Part shown: positions 24,814 to 32,392 of the stretch, in pieces | Position numbering within the stretch: position 1 is the first letter of the stretch | How the letters are laid out: each line of letters starts with the position of its first letter | Source: Verrucomicrobiota bacterium | GTDB lineage: Bacteria; Verrucomicrobiota; Verrucomicrobiia; Opitutales; Opitutaceae | Direction: 5' to 3' | DNA: 39,970 bases | Assembly: GCA_028293565.1 (NCBI GenBank) | Contig: JAQGON010000211.1 | Location: 1-39,970, forward strand | Position numbers and translations under genes: made by a program | Notes under the pieces: model-generated | Told to the model about the DNA's origin: nothing | Databases searched by the model: none | What the model saw: the letters and a program-made list of their open reading frames with translations, nothing else

Positions 24814-25896
24814 ATGCCCGCCCCGAACGATCGTCACGAAATCCGCGGCTCCGCCCCCGCGCCGGAGCGGGAGCTGGTCCGCCACGCCCGCGGTTTCGGC
24901 CGCGCGCTTTCGGCGTGGTATCGGACCAGCGCGAGACCGCTGCCGTGGCGCCAGGCGCCGTCGCTCTACAAGACGGTGGTGAGCGAATTCATGCTGCAGC
25001 AGACGCAGGTGAAAACCGTCCTGCCGTATCTTGCCCGCTGGCTGGAGGAACTGCCGGATTTTGCCGCGCTGGCCGCCGCGCCCGAGGCCCGCGTGCTCAA
25101 GCTCTGGGAGGGACTCGGCTACTACTCGCGCGCGCGCAATCTCCACCGGCTCGCCCAGGCCATCGCCGCGCTGCCATCGGCGCCGCGCGATGCCGCCGCC
25201 TGGCAGGAGCTGCCGGGCGTGGGACCCTACACCGCCGCCGCCATCACGAGCATTTCGTTCTCGGCGCCCGCCGCCTGCGTCGACGGGAACGTCGTCCGGA
25301 TTCTCGCCCGGCTCACGTCCGACGCCACCCTGCACCGGGATTCCGCCAGCGCCGCAAAGACGCTCGCCCCCCTCGCCGCCGCTCTCCTGCCGGCCGCGAA
25401 TCCGGGCGGGCATAACCAGGCCATGATGGAGCTGGGAGCGACCGTCTGCCTGCGGTCCAATCCGCTTTGTCCGCAATGTCCCGTCCGCGAATTCTGCTCC
25501 GCCGGCCTCCGCGGGAACCCCGGGGATTATCCGCGCCTCGCCCCCAAAAAAATGGAGCGGCTCAGCCTCACCCGGGTGTGGTGCCAGCGGCGCGGAGCCC
25601 TGCTGCTGCACCTGTCCGCCAACGGAGCCCGGCGCTTCGCCGCGATGCACGAGCTGCCCACCGCCGATCAGGCCGGCTCGACTCCCGGCGCCGTCGAACG
25701 CGGCGAGCTCCTCGCGAAAAAACGCCGCGGCATCACCCGTTATCAGATCACCGAGTCGATTTTCCGCGTGTCGTCCGTCTCGAAAAATCTCTCGAAGGAG
25801 CTGGTCTGGGTGCCGATCGACGAGCTGGAATCCGTAACCCTCTCCGGCCCCCACCGCCGCTGGATCCGCGAAATTCTTCTCGCGGCTCCAGCATGA
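24814..25896 (+). CDS. mutY: A/G-specific adenine glycosylase
   Basis: DNA repair enzyme that removes adenine mispaired with 8-oxoguanine. Start ATG 24814 (MPAPNDRHEIRG, 360 aa). It has catalytic Glu58 in VVSEFMLQQTQV, the helix-hairpin-helix LPGVGPYTAAAI (133-144) with catalytic Asp157 in CVDGNVVRIL, and the [4Fe-4S] ligands C212-x6-C219-x2-C222-x5-C228. The C-terminal ~110 residues form the NUDIX-like domain that recognises 8-oxoG. Full length for the family. Divergently transcribed from rnhC; the stop codon directly abuts a 90-base inverted repeat. Confidence 0.95.
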   Translation: MPAPNDRHEIRGSAPAPERELVRHARGFGRALSAWYRTSARPLPWRQAPSLYKTVVSEFMLQQTQVKTVLPYLARWLEELPDFAALAAAPEARVLKLWEGLGYYSRARNLHRLAQAIAALPSAPRDAAAWQELPGVGPYTAAAITSISFSAPAACVDGNVVRILARLTSDATLHRDSASAAKTLAPLAAALLPAANPGGHNQAMMELGATVCLRSNPLCPQCPVREFCSAGLRGNPGDYPRLAPKKMERLSLTRVWCQRRGALLLHLSANGARRFAAMHELPTADQAGSTPGAVERGELLAKKRRGITRYQITESIFRVSSVSKNLSKELVWVPIDELESVTLSGPHRRWIREILLAAPA

Positions 25897-25986
25897 GTTT
25901 CACCGCGAAGGACGCGAAGCACGCGAAGGTCGGAAGGCAGCCTGACAGATCGGCCTTCGCGGCCTTCGCGCCCTTTGCGGTGAAAC
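25897..25986. repeat. Inverted repeat with 9-nt period directly after mutY
   Basis: The left arm starts GTTTCACCGCGAAGGACGCG and the right arm ends GCGCCCTTTGCGGTGAAAC; about 31 of 36 arm positions pair. Inside the left arm CGCGAAGGA, CGCGAAGCA and CGCGAAGGT repeat every 9 bases. It begins at the base after the mutY stop and probably folds as a terminator-like hairpin. Confidence 0.75.
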
Positions 25987-26067
25987 TCCGGAGCTTGGAT
26001 TCGGCCCGCTTTTCATGCACCTTTTCCGCCGGGTGATTGTCTCACGGACGGTCCCTCTCCCTACCCT

Positions 26068-29000
26068 TTGAAAACCATTTCGTTCCGCGTCGCGGTCCTG
26101 TTTGCCCTGCTCGCATCGTTCGCTTCGGCAGCTCCCGGGGAGGCCCGGTTCACTTCGAAAGAGCTGCTCCAGGGCTTCACCGACACCGTCGTCCTCGCCA
26201 AACCGAAGCCCGCCCACCGCGACACCGCCGAAGCCGAGGAGACCCGCGAAGGCATGCGCGTCCGGCGGAAATTCGACCGGATCGGCGATCTCCGCGTGCT
26301 CGAGCTCGCGGCCGGCGAAACCGTCCGGCAGGCCGTGGCCCGGCTCCGCGCGACGGGACGCTACGACTACGTCGAGCCCGACCGTCTCATCCGCGCCACC
26401 AGCACGCCGAACGACGCCTCGTTCGGGACCCAGTGGTCGCTCAACAACACCGGAAGCAACGGTCCCGGCGGCGGCGTGTCGGGCGCCGACATCCACGCCG
26501 TCAGCGCGTGGGACACGCTGACGAGCGCCCCGGGCATCGTCGTGGCGGTCGTCGACAGCGGCGCGCGCCTCACCCACGAGGATCTGAAGGCCAATCTCTG
26601 GACGGGATCGAACGGAGCTCACGGCGCCACCTACACCAGCGGGAACGGCAGCCAGACGGACACGACTCCCAACGACACCGACGTCGGCCACGGCACGCAC
26701 GTTTCCGGCATCGTCGGCGCCGCGGGCAACAACGGTGTCGGCATCGCCGGCGTCGCGTGGAACGTCCAGCTCATGGAGCTGCGCTTTCTCCACGGCACCG
26801 ACGGCTACGGCACGACCTCGGACTGCGTCGGCTGCATCAATTTCGCGATCGCGAACGGCGCGAAGGTGATCAACGCGAGCTTCGGCAGCGATTCCTACGC
26901 GGCGGCCGAGTACGATGCGATCAACAGCGCCCGCACGGCCGGGATCATCTTCGTGGCCTCCGCCGGGAACGACGCCCTGAACGTCGACACCGGCAGCGCC
27001 TATCCCGCCGCCTATCCCCTCGACAACATCATCACCGTCGCCGCCACGACCAACACCGACGCCCTCGCGTCCTACTCCAACTACGGCGCCGGCTCCGTCG
27101 ATCTCGGCGCGCCGGGCAGCAATATCAACTCGACGATCAACACCGCCGACAACACCTACGGCATCTACAGCGGCACGTCGATGGCCGCGCCCCACGTCAG
27201 CGGCGCCGTCGCCCTCATGCGGGCGAAGTTTCCCACGGACACCTACCGGCAGATCATCAATCGCCTGATGCGCACGGTCACGCCGACAACCGCGCTGAAC
27301 AGCAAGGTCCAGAGCGGCGGCCGGCTCAATCTCGCCGCGGCGCTCGCGAGCACCGACAACCGTCCCTTCAACGACGACTTCGCGAATCGCCCGCTGATCT
27401 CCAATTCACCCAACGTCCACGTGCGCTCCAACAGCGTCGGCGCAACGCGCGAGGGCAACGAGCCCGTGCGCGGCGGGGTCACCGGCACGAACACCCTCTG
27501 GTGGTCGTGGACCGCGCCGGCCTCGACGCTGGTGACGTTCAACACGACCGGGAGCGCCTACGACACCACGCTTGCGATCTACACCGGCACCAGCATCGCA
27601 AGCCTCACGTCGGTCGATTTCAACGACGACGACACCGCCCATGGCAAGACGACGAGTCTGATTTCCAGGGACGTCACCGCCGGCACCACCTATCAGATCG
27701 CGGTTTCCTGCAAGAGCGGAGCCCCCGGCCTCACGCTGCTCACGATCGGCGCCGTGCCGCCGAACGACGACTTCAGCAAGGCGCAGCTGTTGAGCGGCAC
27801 GAGCGTGAGCGTCAGCGCCACCACGCTGAACGCCGTGCGCGAGACGGGCGAACCCGACCCGACGGCTCCGACCAATTACGCGGCGGGGCACAGCGTCTGG
27901 TACAAGTGGGTTGCTCCCGCCACCCGCGCCTATTCCCTCTACGCGTACAGCTCGCTCGTCGACATGCTTGCGGCGGTGTACACGGGCAGCTCCGTTTCCA
28001 GCCTCACCAAGATCGCCTGGACGGACGATGCGGCGGACGTGATCAACGGCGGGACGTACGACGGAGCGGTCAACAGCAACAGCCTCGTCACCTTCAACGC
28101 CACCGCCGGCACCACCTACTATTTCCAGATCGACACGACGAACGTGAGCCCGACCGGCGGCGATTTCACCCTAACGCTGACCGACCCCGCATGGGCGTTT
28201 GCGGCGTACGGCGGCATCGTGTCGTCGCCCGCCGTCGGGAGCTCGGGCACGATTTATTTCGGCGCCGGCACGGCCATCACCGACAAGCCGCTGGGCGACG
28301 GGACCGAGCCCGAGACGAGCGTCTATGCCCTCAATCCCAACGGCACGAAGAAATGGAGCCACCCCACCGGCAACGCCGTCGACCTTTCCTCGCCCGCCGT
28401 CGGTGCCGACGGCACCGTCTACATCGGCTCGGCGGACAAGAAACTCTACGCGCTCGACGGCGGCACCGGCTCGCTCAAGTGGAGCTACACCGCCGCCACT
28501 CCGATCGGCTCGTCGCCGGCCATCGCAACCGACGGCACGATTTATTTTCGCGACGATTCGATCCTCTATGCCCTCAACCCGAGCGGCACGCTGAAATGGA
28601 GTTTTGCGCTGGGCGGGCTGACTTACGCGTCGCCGGTCCTCGCAGCCGACGGGACCGTCTACGTCGGAGCCACCGGCGGCAGTTTCTACGCCGTGAATCC
28701 CGACGGCACGCAGAAGTGGAAATTCACCGCCAACGGGGACATCTACACCTCCGGTGCGGTGGCGACGGACGGCACCGTTTATTTTGGAACGCTGAACGGA
28801 AATTTCTACGCCGTGACGCCCGCCGGCGCGCAGAAATGGATCTGGAGCAATGCGGGCAGCAGCATCACGTCCTCGCCGGTGCTCGCGCCGGATGGGACGA
28901 TTTATTTCGGCGGCTATGACCACAAGCTTCATGCCCTGGCCAGTGGCGGCACCGAAAAGTGGACCTACACGATGGGCGACGAGGTTCGCGCCGCGACGCC

Positions 29001-30378
29001 CGCGGTGGGCGCCGACGGCACGGTCTACATTCCCGACTACGACGGGCAGGTCTACGCCGTGAGCGCGAGCGGCGCACCGATCCGCACCTACGTCACCGCG
29101 GCCCTGGTCCGGTCCTCGCCGGTGATCGCGAACGGGCTCCTGTGTTTCACCAGCTCCGACGGGCTGTTCTATGCCTACAGTCTCGATCCCGTCGTCAACG
29201 CGGGCCCGGCCAACTCCGCCTGGCCGCTGTTCCAGCACAATCCGCTGCGCGACGGGCGCTACACCGCCAATTTCATCACGATCAGCGCCTCGCCGTACAC
29301 CCAGTCGGCGGCGATTGGCTCGTCCGTGACGCTCGGCGTCGCCGCCACCGGCCCGGGGACGCTTTCCTACCAATGGCTGAAGAATGGCGTGGCGATCGCC
29401 GGCGCGACGAATTCGAACCTCACGCTGAACAACGCGCAGATTTCGGACTCGGGATCGTACGTCGTGCGGGTGACCAGTTCGACGGGGGCCACCGCGGTTT
29501 CGTCGGCGGCCACGCTGACCATCGCCGCGATCGTGGCCGCGCCGGGGCATCTCATCAACCTCTCCGTCCGCACCGCCGCCGGGACCGGCGACAGCACGCT
29601 GATCGTCGGCGTGGTCATCGGCGGCGCGGGCACCAGCGGAAACAAACCCCTCCTGATCCGCGCGGCGGGGCCGACGCTGGCGACCTTCGGCGTCACCGGC
29701 GCGCTGGCGGATCCGACCCTCGATTTCCTCCTGCAAAACACGACGGTGCCGATCGCGTCGAACAACGACTGGGGCGGCGACGGTCAGATCACATCGGTCG
29801 GCGTCGCGGTGGGGGCGTTTCCCTTCTCCGCGAGCACGAGCAAGGACGCGGCGCTTTATGTGACTCCCGCGAGCGGCGTCTACTCCGTGAAAATCGCGGG
29901 GACCGGCGGCACCACGGGGATTGCGCTCGCGGAAATCTACGACGCCTCGGGCGTGGCGTTCACCGCCGCGACTCCGCGGCTCGTCAACGTTTCCGCCCGG
30001 GCGCAGGTGGGCACGGGCGACGGCGTGCTGATCGCGGGTTTCGTGATCGAAGGCAGCACGCCGCGCACGGTGCTCATTCGCGCGGTGGGTCCGACGCTCG
30101 CCGGCTACGGTGTCACGGGCACCCTGGCGGACCCGCAGCTGGAGCTCAGCCAGACGGTGAATGGCGCCAACGTCTTTGTCGCGGGCAACGACAACTGGGC
30201 GGGCGACGCGCAGGTTGCGGCGGCGGGCTCGACGGTCGGGGCATTCGCGCTGAGCGGAAGCACGAGCAAGGACGCCGCGATCCTCGTGACGCTGCAGCCC
30301 GGGGTCTATTCCGCCAAGGCCTTCGGCACCGGCGGCACCACCGGTGTCGCGCTGATCGAGGTGTACGAGGTGCCCTGA
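26068..30378 (+). CDS. Secreted multidomain subtilase (S8 peptidase) with beta-propeller and C-terminal modules
   Basis: The 1436-residue protein starts at TTG 26068, the only start giving the full signal peptide (MKTISFRVAVLFALLASFAS). A propeptide-like region (to about 115) precedes the S8 domain with the triad Asp163 (VVAVVDSGARLTHEDL), His208 (GHGTHVSGIVGA) and Ser371 (GTSMAAPHVSGA). Two similar beta domains follow (about 429-563 and 564-706, each beginning NDDF and containing WWSW or VWYKW). Next is a PQQ-like beta-propeller of about eight SSPAVGADGTVYIGS-type repeats (about 707-1066), an Ig-like domain (about 1070-1155) and two copies of the RAxGPTLAxxGVxGxLADP module (about 1161-1294 and 1304-1436). 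It is probably an exported, surface-associated or extracellular protease. Substrate unknown. It stands alone between repeat-containing gaps. Confidence 0.92.
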   Translation: MKTISFRVAVLFALLASFASAAPGEARFTSKELLQGFTDTVVLAKPKPAHRDTAEAEETREGMRVRRKFDRIGDLRVLELAAGETVRQAVARLRATGRYDYVEPDRLIRATSTPNDASFGTQWSLNNTGSNGPGGGVSGADIHAVSAWDTLTSAPGIVVAVVDSGARLTHEDLKANLWTGSNGAHGATYTSGNGSQTDTTPNDTDVGHGTHVSGIVGAAGNNGVGIAGVAWNVQLMELRFLHGTDGYGTTSDCVGCINFAIANGAKVINASFGSDSYAAAEYDAINSARTAGIIFVASAGNDALNVDTGSAYPAAYPLDNIITVAATTNTDALASYSNYGAGSVDLGAPGSNINSTINTADNTYGIYSGTSMAAPHVSGAVALMRAKFPTDTYRQIINRLMRTVTPTTALNSKVQSGGRLNLAAALASTDNRPFNDDFANRPLISNSPNVHVRSNSVGATREGNEPVRGGVTGTNTLWWSWTAPASTLVTFNTTGSAYDTTLAIYTGTSIASLTSVDFNDDDTAHGKTTSLISRDVTAGTTYQIAVSCKSGAPGLTLLTIGAVPPNDDFSKAQLLSGTSVSVSATTLNAVRETGEPDPTAPTNYAAGHSVWYKWVAPATRAYSLYAYSSLVDMLAAVYTGSSVSSLTKIAWTDDAADVINGGTYDGAVNSNSLVTFNATAGTTYYFQIDTTNVSPTGGDFTLTLTDPAWAFAAYGGIVSSPAVGSSGTIYFGAGTAITDKPLGDGTEPETSVYALNPNGTKKWSHPTGNAVDLSSPAVGADGTVYIGSADKKLYALDGGTGSLKWSYTAATPIGSSPAIATDGTIYFRDDSILYALNPSGTLKWSFALGGLTYASPVLAADGTVYVGATGGSFYAVNPDGTQKWKFTANGDIYTSGAVATDGTVYFGTLNGNFYAVTPAGAQKWIWSNAGSSITSSPVLAPDGTIYFGGYDHKLHALASGGTEKWTYTMGDEVRAATPAVGADGTVYIPDYDGQVYAVSASGAPIRTYVTAALVRSSPVIANGLLCFTSSDGLFYAYSLDPVVNAGPANSAWPLFQHNPLRDGRYTANFITISASPYTQSAAIGSSVTLGVAATGPGTLSYQWLKNGVAIAGATNSNLTLNNAQISDSGSYVVRVTSSTGATAVSSAATLTIAAIVAAPGHLINLSVRTAAGTGDSTLIVGVVIGGAGTSGNKPLLIRAAGPTLATFGVTGALADPTLDFLLQNTTVPIASNNDWGGDGQITSVGVAVGAFPFSASTSKDAALYVTPASGVYSVKIAGTGGTTGIALAEIYDASGVAFTAATPRLVNVSARAQVGTGDGVLIAGFVIEGSTPRTVLIRAVGPTLAGYGVTGTLADPQLELSQTVNGANVFVAGNDNWAGDAQVAAAGSTVGAFALSGSTSKDAAILVTLQPGVYSAKAFGTGGTTGVALIEVYEVP

Positions 30379-30385
30379 GCACGCG

Positions 30386-30405
30386 CCCTTTCGCGGCCCG
30401 CTCAA
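30386..30405. repeat. Remnant of the tandem unit found at 30480-30715
   Basis: The tail motif TTTCGCGGCCCGCTCAAT found after copy E1 also occurs here, just past the subtilase stop. This suggests a third, mostly lost copy. A small hairpin, GACGGT-gaatgaa-ACCGTC, follows at 30424-30442 without a T-run. Confidence 0.45.
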
Positions 30406-30479
30406 TCCGCCGGGCGCGGCTGCGACGGTGAATGAAACCGTCCGCCCGACGGAGGCCGCGGCAATCGCCCCCGGCGCAA

Positions 30480-30588
30480 GGTGGAGCGCGTTGCCCTCAA
30501 CGCGCTGGAGACTCGAGCTCGCGTTCCACCGCCGACGGAGCCCCCAACGCATTCGGGCAATGCGTTCCACCCAGTTTCGCGGCCCGCT
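30480..30588. repeat. MITE-like intergenic repeat, copy E1 (first of a tandem pair)
   Basis: The left hairpin is AGCGCGTTG-CCCT-CAACGCGCT and the right hairpin is AACGCATT-CGGGC-AATGCGTT, ending TTCCACC at 30571. The tail runs to GGCCCGCT. The unit repeats 127 bases later. This gap (30379-30764) contains no protein-like frame. Confidence 0.75.
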
Positions 30589-30606
30589 CAATAACGCCGG
30601 ACACCA

Positions 30607-30715
30607 GGTGGAGCGCGTTGCCCTCAACGCGCTGGAGACTCGAGCTCGCGTTCCGCCGCCGACGGAGCCCCCAACGCATTCGGGCAATTCGTTCTACCCA
30701 GTTTCGCGGCCCGCT
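30607..30715. repeat. MITE-like intergenic repeat, copy E2 (second of a tandem pair)
   Basis: Almost identical to E1 over 109 bases; the differences I see are one base near 30654 and two in the right end (TTCGTTCTACC in place of TGCGTTCCACC). The pair lies directly upstream of the pyrR operon. Confidence 0.75.
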
Positions 30716-30764
30716 TCCAAAAAAACCTTCCCTCGGCTTGCGCGAGCCGTCACAAACGGAACTC

Positions 30765-31334
30765 GTGGCCACGCCCAAGACCATCGGAGCCGGGGAGATT
30801 CACGCCGCGATCGATCGGCTGGCCGCGGGCATTTCGCAACGGCATCACCCCGACCATCCGCTGCTCCTCCTGGGCATTGCCAACGGCGGAATCGAGCTCG
30901 CGCGGCGCCTTTCGAAGCTGCTTTCGCCGCGCCGCGCCCCCGCCGGCACCATCGACATCTCCTTCCACCGCGACGATATCGGCCGCCATCCGATCCCGAA
31001 GGAATTTTCGCCCACCCACATTCCGGCGGAGGTGCAGGGGGCAACGATCCTCCTCGTCGACGACGTGCTCTTTTCCGGTCGCACCGTGAAAGCCGCGCTC
31101 GAGGAGCTCTTCGACCACGGGCGCCCCGCCAAAGTCGAACTCGCCGTGCTCGTCGACCGCGGCGGCCGGCTTCTTCCTGTCGCCGCCGACTATTCGGGTC
31201 TGACCCTCTCACCCGCCGCGGGTGAGAATGTCGTCGTTCACCTCGATCCCAAGGACAACCGGAAGGACACCATCCGCCTCGAGCCCTCCGGGCGGAAATC
31301 CGCCGTCCGCCGTGCGCAATCCGCCATTCCGTGA
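30765..31334 (+). CDS. pyrR: PyrR-type phosphoribosyltransferase / pyrimidine operon regulator
   Basis: The 189-residue product from GTG 30765 (upstream in-frame sequence is repeat-derived) has the PRPP-binding loop ILLVDDVLFSGRT at 95-107. GIANGGIELARRL (37-49) and GTIDISFHRDDIGRHPIP (61-78) are typical of PyrR. In Gram-positive bacteria PyrR regulates pyr mRNA by UMP-dependent binding and has uracil phosphoribosyltransferase activity. The position directly before pyrB and pyrC fits a regulator or salvage enzyme. No PyrR-binding loop or attenuator was recognised upstream. The last ~10 residues (KSAVRRAQSAIP) are encoded by a degenerate 7-nt repeat array, so the native C-terminus was probably altered by repeat spread. 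The stop overlaps the pyrB ATG. Confidence 0.88.
   Translation: MATPKTIGAGEIHAAIDRLAAGISQRHHPDHPLLLLGIANGGIELARRLSKLLSPRRAPAGTIDISFHRDDIGRHPIPKEFSPTHIPAEVQGATILLVDDVLFSGRTVKAALEELFDHGRPAKVELAVLVDRGGRLLPVAADYSGLTLSPAAGENVVVHLDPKDNRKDTIRLEPSGRKSAVRRAQSAIP
31299..31326 (+). repeat. 7-nt repeat array (4 units) inside the 3' end of pyrR
   Basis: TCCGCCG, TCCGCCG, TGCGCAA, TCCGCCA, in register and coding for the last residues of PyrR. The array ends five bases before the GTGATG that closes pyrR and opens pyrB. Confidence 0.6.
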
Positions 31335-32287
31335 TGCCCTGGAACCGCCGCCACCTGATCACGCTCGAGGAGCTCTCGCTGGCGGAGATCGAACAGATCC
31401 ACGCCACCGCCGCCGCCTTCAAGCGCACGCTTTCCCGCAGCGTGAAAAAAGTCCCGGCCCTCCGCGGCAAGACGATCGTCAACCTCTTCCTCGAGCCGAG
31501 CACCCGGACGCGGATGGCGTTCGACATGGCGGCGAAGCGGCTGAGCGCGGACGTGATCTCGCTCGACGGCACCAGCTCCAGCACCTCCAAGGGCGAGACG
31601 CTGCGCGACACCGCCCAGAACATCCAGGCGCTGCAGGCCGACATGATCATCATCCGGCACGCCGCCGCCGGATCGCCGCTGTATCTTTCGCGGATCCTCG
31701 ACATTCCCGTGATCAACGCCGGCGACGGCGCGCACGAGCATCCGACGCAGGGCCTGCTCGACACCTTCACGATGAAGGAGCACCTCGGGCGCCTCAAGGG
31801 CCGCAAGGTGGTCATCCTCGGCGACATTCTCTTCAGCCGGGTCGCCCGGTCGAACATCCACGCGCTCACCAAAATGGGAGCGGCCGTGACGCTCGTCGGC
31901 CCCTCCACGCTGGTGCCGCACTGGTTCATCGACCTCGGCGTGAAGGTTTCCCACGACCTGAAGTCCGCGCTCGCCGACGCGGAAGTCGTGATGCTCCTGC
32001 GCATCCAGCACGAGCGCCAGGCCAGCAGCCATTTTCCGTCGCTGGGCGAATACACCAGCATGTTCGGCCTCAACAAGACGCGCGCCTCGTGGCTGAATCC
32101 GAAGGCCATCATCATGCACCCCGGGCCGATCAACCGCGGGGTCGAAATCGACAGCGAACTCGCCGACGGCGAGCGCAGCGTGATCCTCGAGCAGGTGACC
32201 AACGGCATCGCCGTCCGCATGGCCGTCCTCTACCTGTGCCTGGGCGGACAGCCGGAAAATGTCTACGCCGGCCCGGACCCCGGCTGA
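31334..32287 (+). CDS. pyrB: Aspartate carbamoyltransferase catalytic subunit
   Basis: Second step of UMP synthesis: carbamoyl phosphate plus aspartate gives carbamoyl aspartate. The 317-residue product has the carbamoyl phosphate loop EPSTRTR (54-60), the mobile SSSTSKGETL loop with Lys86, the HPTQ motif (136-139) and the aspartate-binding region (about 225-275, including RIQHERQ). ATG 31334 overlaps the pyrR stop by one base; a GTG three bases earlier is an alternative. Normal length. No pyrI regulatory subunit is present, so regulation would rest on PyrR or transcription. Followed after 105 bases by pyrC. Confidence 0.96.
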   Translation: MPWNRRHLITLEELSLAEIEQIHATAAAFKRTLSRSVKKVPALRGKTIVNLFLEPSTRTRMAFDMAAKRLSADVISLDGTSSSTSKGETLRDTAQNIQALQADMIIIRHAAAGSPLYLSRILDIPVINAGDGAHEHPTQGLLDTFTMKEHLGRLKGRKVVILGDILFSRVARSNIHALTKMGAAVTLVGPSTLVPHWFIDLGVKVSHDLKSALADAEVVMLLRIQHERQASSHFPSLGEYTSMFGLNKTRASWLNPKAIIMHPGPINRGVEIDSELADGERSVILEQVTNGIAVRMAVLYLCLGGQPENVYAGPDPG

Positions 32288-32310
32288 TGTTCGACCACGC
32301 ATGAACACCA

Positions 32311-32390
32311 ATCGGGAAAAATCAAAAGCGAGCCGGCGGCCGATTCCGTTTGTGGCTCTCTGCCTCCCTTTGCGGTTAAAAATTTTCCCT
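32311..32390. repeat. Partial 9-nt-period element between pyrB and pyrC
   Basis: Read on the minus strand, 32346-32382 gives AACCGCAAAGG, GAGGCAGAG, AGCCACAAA, the period-9 pattern seen at 12073 and 25897. Short inverted ends GGGAAAAAT (32314-32322) and AATTTTCCC (32381-32389) enclose it with one mismatch. Confidence 0.45.
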
Positions 32391-32392
32391 TG

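Noticed and set aside
26037-28919. A 960-codon frame overlapping the subtilase gene in another phase
   Set aside because: Arg/His-rich shadow; the subtilase frame carries the complete catalytic triad and repeat structure.
30716-30764. Possible PyrR attenuator or leader hairpin (CGGCT-tgcgcg-AGCCG)
   Set aside because: The hairpin has no following T-run, no antiterminator partner and no recognisable PyrR-binding loop, so it is not called.
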